From Bacteroidota bacterium (GTDB lineage Bacteria; Bacteroidota; Bacteroidia; AKYH767-A; OLB10): a DNA stretch of 64,000 nt. Position 1 is the stretch's first letter; every line of letters begins with the position of its first letter. The position numbers were made by a program, and so were the translations under genes. The stretch covers positions 620,001-684,000 of the forward strand of contig JADJOZ010000001.1 in assembly GCA_016713525.1 (NCBI GenBank), read 5' to 3'. Below, piece after piece: positions 1 through 9,970 of this stretch. Under the pieces are notes generated by a model. The model had not been told where the DNA came from and made no database searches. It was given only the letters and a program-made list of their open reading frames with translations.

Positions 1-946
1 GTTTCACGAATTGGAAATAGATTGGTCGGAAAAAAATATTTACGACAGCCAGTTGCAAATGATGTTTGCTATTTGCACCCCCCAGATTTCTTCTCAAGAT
101 CAAATTTGTTTATCGCTTAATATTCTTTGTGGATTTGGTGCCGAAGAAATTGCTGATGCATTTCTTTCAAACAAGAAAGTTATTTATAAAAGACTTTCAA
201 GAGCCAAAAGCAAATTGCGAAGTGAGAAAATGAAAATCGAAATGCCATCACCTCCAGAAATATATAAGCGGTTAGAAAATGTTTTAACTACGCTGTATTT
301 GTTATATAGCGAAGGTTATTATTCTACTTCTCAAAACACAACTTTAAGAAAAGACCTTTGTATAGAAGCGATGCGATTAAACTTGATGCTTACTGAAAAT
401 GAACATACCAATACACCAGCAACAAACGCTTTGCTTTCATTAATGTGCTTTCACTCTTCGCGTTTTGAAGCTCGAACAAATAAGAATGGAAATTTAATTT
501 TATACCATGAGCAAGATGAAACACTTTGGAATAAAGAACTAATCCATAAGGGTGAATATTATTTGGGTAAATCATCACAAGGCAAACATGTTTCAAAGTT
601 TCATTTAGAAGCTTCTATTGCATATTGGCATACACACAAGAATGACACCACTGAAAAATGGGAAAGTATATTGCAACTTTACAACAGGTTATTGCAAGTC
701 GAATATTCTCCCATAGCAGCCTTGAACAGAACTTATGCCTTGGCAAAAGCTAACGGAGTGAAGAATGCAATAGTTGAAGCAGAAAAACTGAACTTAATCG
801 ATAGCCATTTTTATTTTACATTGCTTGGAGAATTGTATACAACCATTGATAAAGAGAAATCAAAATCGCATTTTTTAACCGCGCTTTCATTAGCTAAATC
901 CATGCCAGATAAACAAACTATTAATCAAAAGTTGGCTAATCTTTGA
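1..946 (+). CDS. ECF-family RNA polymerase sigma factor with C-terminal DUF6596/TPR-like extension (ECF42-like), 5'-truncated
   Basis: Partial gene. The reading frame is open to the window edge, so the N-terminus (sigma region 2) lies outside, and the in-frame TTG at 11 is not a convincing start. The visible part begins in the region 2/4 linker. A region-4 helix-turn-helix follows, with EEIADAFLSNKKVIYKRLSR (about residues 45-64 from position 11) and then an ARG/LYS-rich RAKSKLR helix. The rest is the long alpha-helical extension typical of ECF42 sigma factors, with the hallmark block LLQVEYSPIAALNRTYALA and TPR-like helices near the end. Known family members redirect RNA polymerase and usually sit beside a YCII/DGPF-domain gene. 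None is visible downstream, so any partner would be to the left. Family call confident; regulon unknown. Confidence 0.85.
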   Translation, partial: FHELEIDWSEKNIYDSQLQMMFAICTPQISSQDQICLSLNILCGFGAEEIADAFLSNKKVIYKRLSRAKSKLRSEKMKIEMPSPPEIYKRLENVLTTLYLLYSEGYYSTSQNTTLRKDLCIEAMRLNLMLTENEHTNTPATNALLSLMCFHSSRFEARTNKNGNLILYHEQDETLWNKELIHKGEYYLGKSSQGKHVSKFHLEASIAYWHTHKNDTTEKWESILQLYNRLLQVEYSPIAALNRTYALAKANGVKNAIVEAEKLNLIDSHFYFTLLGELYTTIDKEKSKSHFLTALSLAKSMPDKQTINQKLANL

Positions 947-1558
947 CCTACTTGCTACAAAAGTTCAAGGAATCACTAAAGTCACCAGCAAGAAGTTTGT
1001 GGTTTTAATGTTTTAAAGATCCCGAATGATTTCGTAACTCTAACTGATTGCAGTTGTAAAAACATAGGAAGAAACCCGATGCTTGTTGGTAATTTTATTC
1101 AATAGTTCAGCGTGTTTAGGTACCTGGCAGTAGGTCTAACTAAAATCGCACCACTTGAAGTGCACTTAGAGAATAAAAGATTCAACAGATGCTGTTGATG
1201 GGTTATAGTCAGACTACAATTGCTCGTTATATGAACAGCATCCGATCGGTTTCCATCCCGAAAGCTTTCGAGACCTCATCGTCCTATAGCCATCGTACGC
1301 AAAGCCAAAAACTGGTATGCCACATTGGGTAGGGCAACCAACTGCAGTGACCTTAACTGAAAGGTTCTTAGGTGTGACAAAGTGAAGCTAAATCAGTTAT
1401 GAAGCACGGTATAATAGGCTCTTTTTACAAACGGGTCTTCTGGTGACTTTTGAGCTGGTTTTTAAATAAAGAAAAATTTAATATTTTTCGAGGCACAAGT
1501 GAGGTCCTTCAGGCTATATCGACCGGAACGTAATACCCAATTTTACAAAATTATTTTA
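947..1558. other. Intergenic region without recognisable gene
   Basis: About 610 bases with stops in all frames and no ORF I would defend. It is slightly richer in GC than the flanks in places. It holds a small odd-centred palindrome, CACTTGAAGTG (about 1147-1157), but no recognisable RNA gene or transposon end. It may be decayed sequence. Confidence 0.5.
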
Positions 1559-2119
1559 ATGAAATGTATTCTAGCTAAATGGATTTTGACTTTTGTGTTA
1601 ATTTTAAACTTTGTATCCGTTCTTGGACAAGGTCAGGATTCAACTAACAGAAGGTCTGTACTTCTATGTGTGCCTTACAAAAATCGGCTTGATTCCATAT
1701 TCTTTAAGGATTCGATAACTTATCTTATACCCAATTCACTCTTTAAAATAAACAAGAAATGTCTTGAACAAGATGGTTTTACTTCTCAGAAAATCGGTTT
1801 CCTTGGACAAAGATTGAACGATTACTATGCAAATTCGTTAAAAGCAAAACGAAATCTTAAATACTTTAAAATTGCCAGGGTAGTGGGAGCCGTAGAGACA
1901 TTAGTTCTGTTCCCTTTATTTTTAGGCTTAGAGATTGATCAAACAAATAAATACAATGCCAGGTATCATGCTCCCTATCCGGATATAAATCAACCTCCAT
2001 ATATGAAATACGGCACTTGGTTTTTAATAAGCGGACCAGTCATATATCATTTTGTTGCTGGACATTTTTTTAAGAAATTTATTAAAGCATACAAGAAGTC
2101 AACAATTACAATTAAATAA
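1559..2119 (+). CDS. Hypothetical exported or membrane protein
   Basis: I do not recognise the family. The ATG at 1559 is chosen over the upstream GTG at 1499 because it begins directly with a signal peptide (MKCILAKWILTFVLILNF, cleavage plausible after SVLGQ). The mature part is 160-odd residues, lysine-rich, with two hydrophobic stretches near the C-terminus (about VVGAVETLVLFPLFLGLEI and WFLISGPVIYHFVAGHFF). It is probably anchored in the inner membrane, or it is an outer-membrane-associated helical protein. The layout (signal peptide, charged middle, two helices) recalls small Bacteroidota proteins of unknown function. There is no operon partner; the next gene starts 235 bases downstream. 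Confidence 0.6.
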   Translation: MKCILAKWILTFVLILNFVSVLGQGQDSTNRRSVLLCVPYKNRLDSIFFKDSITYLIPNSLFKINKKCLEQDGFTSQKIGFLGQRLNDYYANSLKAKRNLKYFKIARVVGAVETLVLFPLFLGLEIDQTNKYNARYHAPYPDINQPPYMKYGTWFLISGPVIYHFVAGHFFKKFIKAYKKSTITIK

Positions 2120-2166
2120 TCCACAGCAACCGGGAGCTTTTCGTGAATATTTGTTTAAGAGCGAAT

Positions 2167-2184
2167 TCTTTAGTACTTTTCGGA
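2167..2184 (+). repeat. 18-bp motif shared with position 24930
   Basis: TCTTTAGTACTTTTCGGA occurs here and identically at 24930-24947. In both places it is followed by a similar tail (GACAGTA or AACTGTA), and both copies lie 100-190 bases upstream of a T9SS-exported protein gene. It contains TACTTTTC, one base off the TAnnTTTG -7 element, so it may be a shared promoter. This is inference from two copies only. Confidence 0.35.
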
Positions 2185-2353
2185 GACAGTAAAGAAGCCC
2201 AGACAGCTCCAAAAGGCAGGAATGTTGTGCAAACTCTGAAAGATATGATGGCCTCGAATTGTACGCAGAAATTCAATATTTGGCCATTTTGTTTTTGCTT
2301 TACAACTTTAAACTAATTTTTTGCGTCTTTAAATCATTAATTCACAGAACTCA

Positions 2354-3184
2354 ATGACGAAAAGTATGAAAATAATGCTAATTTGCCTTCTTACATTTTT
2401 TCAATTCAGGAGTTATGGTCAAGTACCTAATGATGATTGCGGAACCGCATTCGATTATGGTGTATTTCCGGATTGGGCTGGTCCTCAGTGTCCTACTGGG
2501 GCGTTCCCTTATGTAGGGGCCAATAATGATTTAACAAATGTTACTCCATCTTCCCCGTTTTATTCCATGACCGGTTGTCAAGGTTATGTTTCATCGACCA
2601 CTACATTAGCTGATGATATTTGGTATAAATATAGAGGGATATTTAATGCTTCCAAAATATGGTTGTATGGTTTGGATACCCTCCATGTTAATTTTTATTA
2701 TGGTACCAATTGCAATGCACTTCAACCATCCGGATGCTTTACCTTCTTGCCTTCATATAACGATACTATTTTCTCAATCTATGCAAACAACGATACAATC
2801 AATTATTATAATTACATCCAAATCAGTTCAAATACACCAGGTAAACAATTTTTGTACTTTGTCTGCCTTTATCAGCCACTATTTTTCAGTTCAAGTGCTT
2901 ATGGCACAGTACAAATCAACAATAATGTTTCCATCGGTCAAGGTAATCCAACTATAAGTGTCTCAGTTTTTCCAAATCCATTGACTAATAGATTACATAT
3001 AACCTGTAATATTGAAGATAAAATAGAAATTACACTGTCTGATATCGCAGGAAGAGAAGTATTTCAGGAAGCATTTACATCTTCACATTCTATAAACACC
3101 GAACAGCTTGCAAAGGGAACCTATCTTTATGAATTGAGAAGTAAAAATGGGATTATTAAAATAGGAAAGGTAGTGAAAGACTGA
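2354..3184 (+). CDS. T9SS-exported protein with C-terminal sorting domain
   Basis: 276-residue secreted protein. The N-terminus carries a Sec signal peptide (KIMLICLLTFFQFRSYGQ). It is followed by about 170 residues rich in Asn, Tyr, Ser and Cys of no family I recognise; the opening PNDDCGTAF resembles the start of many Bacteroidota surface domains. The last 80 residues are a type A sorting domain: VFPNPLTNRLHI, then a beta-sandwich with DIAGREV and LAKGTYLYELRSKNG, ending in KVVKD. By family knowledge the domain is removed during T9SS export and the protein is released or attached to the surface. A second ATG (MKIMLI) four codons in is an equally good start. Confidence 0.85.
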   Translation: MTKSMKIMLICLLTFFQFRSYGQVPNDDCGTAFDYGVFPDWAGPQCPTGAFPYVGANNDLTNVTPSSPFYSMTGCQGYVSSTTTLADDIWYKYRGIFNASKIWLYGLDTLHVNFYYGTNCNALQPSGCFTFLPSYNDTIFSIYANNDTINYYNYIQISSNTPGKQFLYFVCLYQPLFFSSSAYGTVQINNNVSIGQGNPTISVSVFPNPLTNRLHITCNIEDKIEITLSDIAGREVFQEAFTSSHSINTEQLAKGTYLYELRSKNGIIKIGKVVKD

Positions 3185-3223
3185 GACAACTGGTTTGAAT
3201 TGTGCAGGAGGATATTCGCATAG

Positions 3224-3252
3224 TAGCCATTTGTCCTAAGGCTATTTTTTTT
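3224..3252 (+). terminator. Possible intrinsic terminator
   Basis: A five-base stem TAGCC (3224-3228) pairs with GGCTA (3240-3244), and eight T residues follow directly (3245-3252). It lies 40 bases after the stop of the preceding secreted-protein gene. The stem is short, so this is tentative. Confidence 0.4.
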
Positions 3253-3279
3253 AGGTAGGGAATGTGTTTTTTAGCTTCA

Positions 3280-3311
3280 TTTGGAAAGTAAAGGGAAAAT
3301 GTTTATCTTTC
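3280..3311 (+). promoter_or_regulatory. Bacteroidota-type promoter candidate
   Basis: TTTG at 3280-3283 is followed after 20 bases by TATCTTTC (3304-3311), one base from the TAnnTTTG -7 consensus. It is about 75 bases upstream of the ATG at 3388 and would drive the PKD-domain gene. Confidence 0.45.
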
Positions 3312-3387
3312 GTCTTCAAACCAGCCCTGAGGCAATGGAAGGAACATTAACGGGTATTTTATCAGTTTCATTTATAATTATAAATCG

Positions 3388-4797
3388 ATGAAAACATTAG
3401 CCATAATTCTTGGAATTAAATTAATTTTGGTAACTTCAATATACGGTCAATGCACTGCAAATTATTCTTACATTGCTAATGGTGAAACTTTAAGTTTCAC
3501 AAACCTTTCATCCTTTTCCAATGCACACTTTTATTGGAATTTTGGTGATGGATCAGGTTCAAACGATCACTCGCCAATTCATATTTTTCCAGACGACGGT
3601 GAGTATCTGGTTACACTTTATGGAATTGATACCATATCTAATTGTGTTGATGTTATCGAGAATTGGATTAATGTATCAAAACCAGATACGCTGGCTTGCA
3701 ATATTTATTTTGTAGGTGGTATTGTTGGTACTTCTGGTCAGACTACTGATTTATCAACCAATTGTACTGGCTTCAATTTAGGTTGCCATGTATTTGCCAA
3801 TGCTCAAAATATTTGTAATGGATTTAGTGTTAATGGTTGGACCAATTCCTTGTTCCTTCACGGAATGAGAGCAACAACTAATGATAGTATTTATGGATAC
3901 AGGATTTGGAAAGCTTATTACCGAACCCTTCCTCATTTTTATTCCTCTTCAAATAACTATCAAAATTGTTCAGCAAATTTTGAAATTTCTATAGATTATC
4001 AGACAAATGGAGCACTTGTAACAGTTACTGCCATGAATAAATCCGGGAATAGCACCTTTACAATTAGCGGATTTGGAATTCCTATAAATTTGTCTGGACT
4101 TACTGCAAGTTATTTGTACCCATACATCACATATAGCAATGTTCATCCATGGAATATCACTCATACAAAATCTGATCCTGCAAATGGTTGTTCTTCCATA
4201 ACCTGCTCTCAGACCATCCTTGTTCGAAATCCATACTACACATGGCCTGCTAATTGCTTCATTTCTCAACAACCACAAACTCAATTTGCGATTTTAGGCT
4301 CAACAGCACAATTTATCATTGATGCTCCGGACAATGTTAATAAACAATGGCAACAAGATGCCGGATTAGGTTTTATGAATCTTACTAATGCCGGTCCATA
4401 CAGTGGTGTAAACTCAGATACCCTTTCTATTTCCAATGTTCAACTAACCATGAATAATTTTAATTACCGATGCATACTTTCGGATAGTAGTGGTAATGGC
4501 TGTCATAATACCAGCAACACAGCAATCCTTTATGTTTCAACAACAGGTATGAATGAAGTTTTGCAAATCGATCTAAAATCATTTCCTAATCCTGTAACTG
4601 GGTTCTTAAATATATCAGGACCTATTGAAATAAAGAAGGCATCAGTAATTGTTTATGATTTATTAGGGAAAGAAATATTGTCTACTCAATTAGGAAATGA
4701 AGAGGGATTAAATGTTTCAACTCTGAACAATGGAATGTATTTTATAGAAATGAAACAAGATAATTATATAGGTCGGGCTACCTTTATCAAGAATTAA
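3388..4797 (+). CDS. T9SS-exported PKD- and Ig-like-domain protein
   Basis: 469 residues. A signal peptide (KTLAIILGIKLILVTSIYGQ) is followed by a PKD domain at about residues 25-95, recognisable by WNFGDGSGSNDHSP and GEYLVTLYGID. The middle, about 100-300, is Cys- and Asn-rich and unassigned. An Ig-like domain follows at about 300-385 (TQFAILGSTAQF, YRCILSDSSGNGC). The protein ends in a type A sorting domain with FPNPVTGFLNI, VYDLLGKEI, LNNGMYFIEMKQ and a basic terminal strand. The pattern is that of a surface adhesin or matrix protein, not an enzyme. It belongs to a run of similar secreted genes from 2.3 to 17.9 kb; each is separated from the next by over 150 bases, so they are probably transcribed singly. 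Confidence 0.85.
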   Translation: MKTLAIILGIKLILVTSIYGQCTANYSYIANGETLSFTNLSSFSNAHFYWNFGDGSGSNDHSPIHIFPDDGEYLVTLYGIDTISNCVDVIENWINVSKPDTLACNIYFVGGIVGTSGQTTDLSTNCTGFNLGCHVFANAQNICNGFSVNGWTNSLFLHGMRATTNDSIYGYRIWKAYYRTLPHFYSSSNNYQNCSANFEISIDYQTNGALVTVTAMNKSGNSTFTISGFGIPINLSGLTASYLYPYITYSNVHPWNITHTKSDPANGCSSITCSQTILVRNPYYTWPANCFISQQPQTQFAILGSTAQFIIDAPDNVNKQWQQDAGLGFMNLTNAGPYSGVNSDTLSISNVQLTMNNFNYRCILSDSSGNGCHNTSNTAILYVSTTGMNEVLQIDLKSFPNPVTGFLNISGPIEIKKASVIVYDLLGKEILSTQLGNEEGLNVSTLNNGMYFIEMKQDNYIGRATFIKN

Positions 4798-4985
4798 AAA
4801 CACTTGCTAATATGCGATTGAGCGCCAATGCCGGCATATGTGCATTTGTTGTTAATGAATTGGTGGCCAGCTTCTTGCAAATTGTTCGCAAAACAACTCT
4901 CAGGTTATTCCATTACCTTGGACATTTCGGGTAATGTGTAAAACATTGGGGCTATTAATAAGTTTATTGAAACTAATTGAACACG

Positions 4986-6588
4986 ATGAAACAATTCATT
5001 TTAGTTTTGGCAATGATAGGAATGTTGACAAATGTTTATTCTCAATCGACATTGTTATGGACCAGAGACTTCACTGCTGGACTCAGTAATTACTATGTTG
5101 AATATCCACGGTTTCAGACGGATTCCGACACAATTACTGTTATTGGTAGAATAAATACTGCAATTGGACAAAGGCTTTTAATTGTGAAGTATAATTTGCT
5201 GGGTGATACCATATCAACCAGCTCTTATGGTAGTGATTCTGTTTTAAACAACTCCATCATTGACTACAAATTTGACACAACAAATCACGTTTACATTTTA
5301 AATAAAGAACAACTTGGTTTTTATAAATCAAAAAATCGTTATCCAAAAATATTCATTGGATGGAAATTTAATTTGGGTGGAGCAAATACAAAATCCCGCT
5401 GATACTTCATATGCTCCCCGATCATTAGGTTTAGCGAATGATACATGTTTATTTATTGCCGCATACAAAGAATATGATTATCCAGAACCGGGAGATGATG
5501 TTATTTTCACTAGTACTCATCCACAATTATTTGCTTACAACTCAAATGGAAATCAATTGTGGCAAAGAGAATTTGATCCAAGTACTGAAATATATTGGTT
5601 TGCCTATGATATTTTTGTTTATAATAATACAGCTTTTCTATTTGCAAATAACACGTCGTTCATAAATCGTTTGGTAAAGGTTGACATTAACAATAACTTT
5701 ACAATAAATACGAACACCGGTCTTCTCAATGGCATGAATGATGTCCAATTAACACCCGACAGCAATCTTTTAATTACAGCCTGGAGTCGTTACAGAATTT
5801 CAAAAGCAAACCTTAGCGGATCTGTTATTTGGACACAAATATTTGGAACAAATTTGCCCAGCAATGTAAGCGGAGACGAAATGAAAGCCACAGTTCAGGA
5901 TTCTATTGGTAATATTTATATAACAGGAAGGCACTACGGTTTGAACTATGGAACTCCAAGCTATACCAATGCTGACATCTTAACGCTAAAATATAACAGC
6001 AATGGAAACCTGATTTGGCAAAGCAGATACGAGTATGGTATAAATAATGCTGACATTGGAAATGTAATTATTCTAAAGAACGGACAAATTTATGTGGGTG
6101 GCAATAGCCAGAGAGTAGGTGTTATGAATGATTACGATTACGTTGTATTAAAGATTGATTCTGCAACTGGACAGTTAACAGGTTCATATAGATATGACGG
6201 ACTTGCAAGCGGCAATGATGCTGTTTCATCATTATTTGTTTTTGACAATGGAAATGTTGCTTTGACTGGATTGAGCTATATAAATGGTCAGTACGACTGG
6301 ACGACCCAACTACTTGCGGATTTGGTTCTTTCCGTTCCAAATGTAAGTTTAAGTAGCAACTTGCTTATTTATCCAAACCCAATTGCATGTTCAGAAATAC
6401 TGACAATTGTAGGGAAGCACATTAAGTCATATTCTATAATTTCAGCAATTGGACAAATAGTTCAGCAAGGAACATTTGAGGCAAATGACTTACAGACAAT
6501 TCACATTGACAATATCAAAACAGGTATTTATTTAATAAGCATCATAACAGACTACGGAGTAGTGACACGCAAGCTTTCAGTAAAATAG
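4986..6588 (+). CDS. T9SS-exported SBBP/beta-propeller-like protein, interrupted by a frameshift
   Basis: Two overlapping reading frames make one gene. The first, from the ATG at 4986 (signal peptide MKQFILVLAMIGMLTNVYSQ), runs to a stop near 5402. The second continues the same protein in the next frame to 6588. The switch is in a run of six A at 5330-5335: removing one A gives a continuous ...FYKSKIVIQKYSLDGNLIW.... The protein then has repeats of the form S.GNLIWQ..Y with IYVTG- or IYVGG-like strands every 60 residues or so. It ends in a sorting domain with IYPNPIACSEIL, IISAIGQIVQQG and IKTGIYLISI. The break is either a sequencing error or a recent inactivation; I favour the former because it sits in a homopolymer. 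Confidence 0.75.
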
Positions 6589-7065
6589 AAACTCTGGCTT
6601 TATCAGCAACTGCCAGAATTTGTCGGTTCAGTATCCTACTGTATCGAACGGATTCGACATGGCGGGGATAAATTATTTAAATAGCTAACTGGATGTACTT
6701 CTTCGCCCGACTGAATGTGTGCAACTGTTCGGGCGGGGTATCGAGTTCAATGCTGATGATCTAAGTCCTGCGGAACAGGTAGTAAAATGATTCTTGAAAA
6801 TTCATTTGTTCAATTTTTCAGAACAGGTACTTCGATGATATAACTTGTTGATTGTTAAGGTAATGCCAGTGGTAGACATTCTTTTAGCTTCTCTCAGCGC
6901 AAGCGTGGAAACACTTGGGATATGCAAATTGGCAGTTATAGTTATTTTATATATTTTTCAGGATAAATTGCGGATAAAATCTTTAGAAGTAACTACCAAT
7001 ATTTATCATGTAATTTAATTTTTTAACAGATGAGCTTTGCAGAAAATTTTATATCTTTGATCACT
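6589..7065. other. Intergenic region with a hairpin and possible -7 element
   Basis: No gene is supportable here. CGCCCGA (6704-6710) and TCGGGCG (6729-6735) form a seven-base stem with an 18-base loop and no T-tract. Near the right edge TATCTTTG (7052-7059) matches the Bacteroidota -7 consensus exactly, but no good TTTG lies 19-21 bases upstream. Confidence 0.45.
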
Positions 7066-9390
7066 ATGAATCAGTTAAGAACTACAATCATAAAGCTATG
7101 TCTTTTTCTAAAGCCAGTGAACCTTTCATTTCGTATTTTCATCATTTGCTTTTTTTTTACTTTTTCAAGCAGTGTTGCTCAAAATATTTCATGGGAGCTA
7201 CAGTTTGATAATTATGAAGCAAAAGGCATAGGTATTGACTTATCAAATAATGTATTATTTTGCGGCACTTTTAATGGATTGGTCGATTTTGATCCCAGCT
7301 TGAATATAGACACTATTACTTCAGTAGCTGAAGATGGTTTTCTAACTAAATTCGATTCAAATCGGAATTATAACTGGACATATCATTTAAATGGAGTTGG
7401 GTATGACTGGAATCAATCTATCAATGGCTGCAAAACAGATGCCGATGGAAACATTTATATTGCGTGCGACTTTTCAGGTAAAAAAGTTGGGGCTCAGAAA
7501 ATTTCACCATCAGGTTCTCTGGTATGGTCACGATACTTTACTTATTCCACATCTTCATTAAGTAATTTTAATGATTGCAATGATATCGCAATTGATATCA
7601 ATAAAAATACAGTTATCGTTGGTAGTTATTGGGGTCATTTGTGTTGTACTACTCCAAGTGGAACGAATTTATATTCTCAAGGTCAACATGACGCATTTAT
7701 ATGTAAACTTGATTCTTTCGGAATTTTGATATGGGGAAAGAGCATTGGTGGATTGGATGATACAAAAGCATACTCAGTAGTAACTGATGATGCAGGGAAT
7801 ATATATTGTGCCGGCGTATTTGAAGGGACTTGTGATTTTGATCCCGATACAGCTAATGTATATAATGTTACATCTGCTTCGTTATATTCGGGTGATACAT
7901 TTCTTTTGAAATTAAATTCACAAGGAGAATTCGTTTGGGTCAAAACCTGGAAATCGAACAACTCGTTTTCAGTTTCACCAACTGTAAGTTTTGATATTTA
8001 TAATGAAATTGTTATTACCAATACCGCTGTTGCAGGCATTGATTTCGACCCGGGACCCGGCACTATTACAATGTTTTCCATTATGAGTAATAATGGTAAT
8101 GCATTTGTCTTGAATTTAGATACAAGTGGACAATTTAAATGGGTAAAAGTATTTTCTGCTTCTACGGTTTCAACGATGCATAATATTGATCCTTTTGGTA
8201 ATATATTACTATCTGGTACTTTTTCTGGTCAAAATATGGATATTGATCCCGGCCCTGATTCTGTAATGATTTACAAAACCGGATCAAAAGCCGGCTATTT
8301 CGCGAAATTAAATCAGAATGGGCAATTTATTTCCGGGGGTGTCCTTGCAGCTTCAATTGCGTGTAATACAAATTATATATTACCGGGTGGAGCAAATGAA
8401 TTCTATATCTCCGGGAATTTCTCCGACACATTAGATATAGATCCCAGTCCCGGGTATTTTCCATTAATTGATCAAAATGGTCCTGATTTGTTTCTGATCA
8501 AATATAACAATTGTGGTTACACCAATCCCATCCAAGTTTTAACTTCATGTGGACCTTTAACTTATAATGGCCAGGTGATTGCAACTTCCGGAATATATTA
8601 TCAAACTTTTCCGGATATTGCCGGATGCGATAGTACTGTCATTTTAGATATGACTATATATAATGTCCCCTCACCTGAAATAACTGGCGACACCATAGTT
8701 TGTGGAAACGGATCAACCATTTTAGGATTGAGTAATTTATATAGCATTTATGAATGGTCTACAGGTGAAATTACCAGTTCTATCATAGTTAGTTCACCTG
8801 GTAGTTATCAAATTACCGTAACTGATCAGAATGGATGTTTGGGTTTCGACAGCGTAACGGTGCTTCAGGTGGCTAATCCGGTTCTTTCGATCACAGCTGC
8901 AAGTTCGACCATATTTTGTCAAGGTGATAGTGTGATGCTTTCTGCAAGTCCTGTATTAGCTTCCTATCAATGGTATAGAAGGAATTATGCTATTCCCGGC
9001 GCAACCTCTATGAATTATGTTGCAAAAAATTCGGGAGGATACAAATGCATTGCTAAAAATGCGGCGCTATGTTCAGATACTTCTAATATTATAATTGTGC
9101 ATGTCCCCTGCATACCAATTGGCCCGAATCACAACCGGACAATTCTTAACAGTGAATTTGAAAGTCTACCCTTGCAAATTTTTCCAAATCCGGGATCCGG
9201 TTTGTTTACTGTTGAATCTGCTTCAGGCCAGTTGCAAGTTTTCAATTCCATAGGAAGTTTGATCTTGTCAAGTGAATTATTTGATGGGGTAAACACCTTT
9301 GATATTTCTAAGTTTTCAGATGGAATTTATTTTGTTACTATCAAAACTGGAGAATCGGTACATTCCCAAAAAGTTATAATGACACGGTGA
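7066..9390 (+). CDS. T9SS-exported seven-module SBBP propeller protein with Ig-like domains
   Basis: 774 residues from the ATG at 7066. An in-frame ATG at 7030 is possible, but TATCTTTG lies between the two and would put transcription start close to 7066. The signal peptide includes FIICFFFTFSSSVAQ. I count seven modules of about 65 residues (about 40-480), each with a W-strand after a D-x-x-G turn, a GNIY.aG.F strand and a D(F/I)DP.PG loop. Modules 2 and 3 lack the DFDP loop. Seven modules would close one seven-bladed beta-propeller (inference). Ig-like segments follow (ITGDTIVCGNGSTILG, IFCQGDSVMLSASP). The sorting domain (IFPNPGSGLFTVES ... KVIMTR) is almost identical to that of the next gene, marking a recent duplication or conversion. 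Confidence 0.85.
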   Translation: MNQLRTTIIKLCLFLKPVNLSFRIFIICFFFTFSSSVAQNISWELQFDNYEAKGIGIDLSNNVLFCGTFNGLVDFDPSLNIDTITSVAEDGFLTKFDSNRNYNWTYHLNGVGYDWNQSINGCKTDADGNIYIACDFSGKKVGAQKISPSGSLVWSRYFTYSTSSLSNFNDCNDIAIDINKNTVIVGSYWGHLCCTTPSGTNLYSQGQHDAFICKLDSFGILIWGKSIGGLDDTKAYSVVTDDAGNIYCAGVFEGTCDFDPDTANVYNVTSASLYSGDTFLLKLNSQGEFVWVKTWKSNNSFSVSPTVSFDIYNEIVITNTAVAGIDFDPGPGTITMFSIMSNNGNAFVLNLDTSGQFKWVKVFSASTVSTMHNIDPFGNILLSGTFSGQNMDIDPGPDSVMIYKTGSKAGYFAKLNQNGQFISGGVLAASIACNTNYILPGGANEFYISGNFSDTLDIDPSPGYFPLIDQNGPDLFLIKYNNCGYTNPIQVLTSCGPLTYNGQVIATSGIYYQTFPDIAGCDSTVILDMTIYNVPSPEITGDTIVCGNGSTILGLSNLYSIYEWSTGEITSSIIVSSPGSYQITVTDQNGCLGFDSVTVLQVANPVLSITAASSTIFCQGDSVMLSASPVLASYQWYRRNYAIPGATSMNYVAKNSGGYKCIAKNAALCSDTSNIIIVHVPCIPIGPNHNRTILNSEFESLPLQIFPNPGSGLFTVESASGQLQVFNSIGSLILSSELFDGVNTFDISKFSDGIYFVTIKTGESVHSQKVIMTR

Positions 9391-9970
9391 AAAAAGTGCA
9401 AATCACCGGTGATTAAAGGTATTGCGAAAGCTTGTAGATTTAGTGAGAAGTTTGTTTTTTAGTCGAATCTATCAAATTTGCGATTTTATATTGATACTCA
9501 TTGTACAGAAGAGTTACTCGACCTTTGATAATTTTCAGGATTTAATTATCTTTTACCACGGAGAAATGTTTTTTAAAAAGGCAATACAGAATGGTATCGT
9601 GAACTATTTTCCTGAAATCGGATGGGTAAATGACTCTTTTATGGGGGTGAAGGCTCTGATTTGAGTATTTTCTAGTTGTTGTTTTTTGGAATTGTTTTAT
9701 TTTATTAACTTAGCACTTAAACTTGTTTTAAACTGCTGGAAATTTCTTACGCCAAAGGCATCAAATTAAAGAGTTCTAAACCGAATAAGTAATAGTCGAT
9801 TTGTGAAAATATTTTCAAGATAAAATAACTCTGACAGTCTGGAATGATTATACCGTCATAGTAAAAAACGAAATATATGAAAGTATCATTTTTAACAACA
9901 ATTTTTCTAAGTATGTCGATTTTTATATTAGCACAAACTCCGACATTTGAATGGGCCAAAAACATGGGAG
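9103..9970 (+). repeat. Direct repeat, copy A (sorting domain + intergenic + next signal peptide)
   Basis: From GTCCCCTGCAT at 9103 this stretch matches 12877 onward, first at very high identity through the sorting domain and stop codon. It then continues with scattered substitutions and small indels across the whole 487-base spacer and into the signal peptide of the next gene. The offset is 3774 bases. A third, more diverged boundary begins at 16640 (offset 3763), so the unit is a tandem duplication of about 3.77 kb. Confidence 0.85.
9391..9876. other. Duplicated spacer between propeller genes, copy A
   Basis: Non-coding spacer repeated at 13165-13651. An 80-codon frame at 9422-9664 exists only in this copy; indels destroy it in the other, so it is not a gene. 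Both copies preserve a long AT-rich stretch and a conserved block just before the next ATG (TCAAGATAAAATAACTCTGA, then GTCTGGAATGATT). That block is the likely promoter/leader area for the downstream propeller gene, although I see no clean TAnnTTTG. Confidence 0.6.

Noticed and set aside
1499..1558. Upstream GTG start for the hypothetical protein
   Set aside because: Would add 20 charged residues before an otherwise clean signal peptide starting at ATG 1559.
9422..9664. 80-codon ORF after the first propeller gene
   Set aside because: It lies in the duplicated spacer; indels in the other copy (13165-13651) destroy the frame, so it is not under coding constraint.
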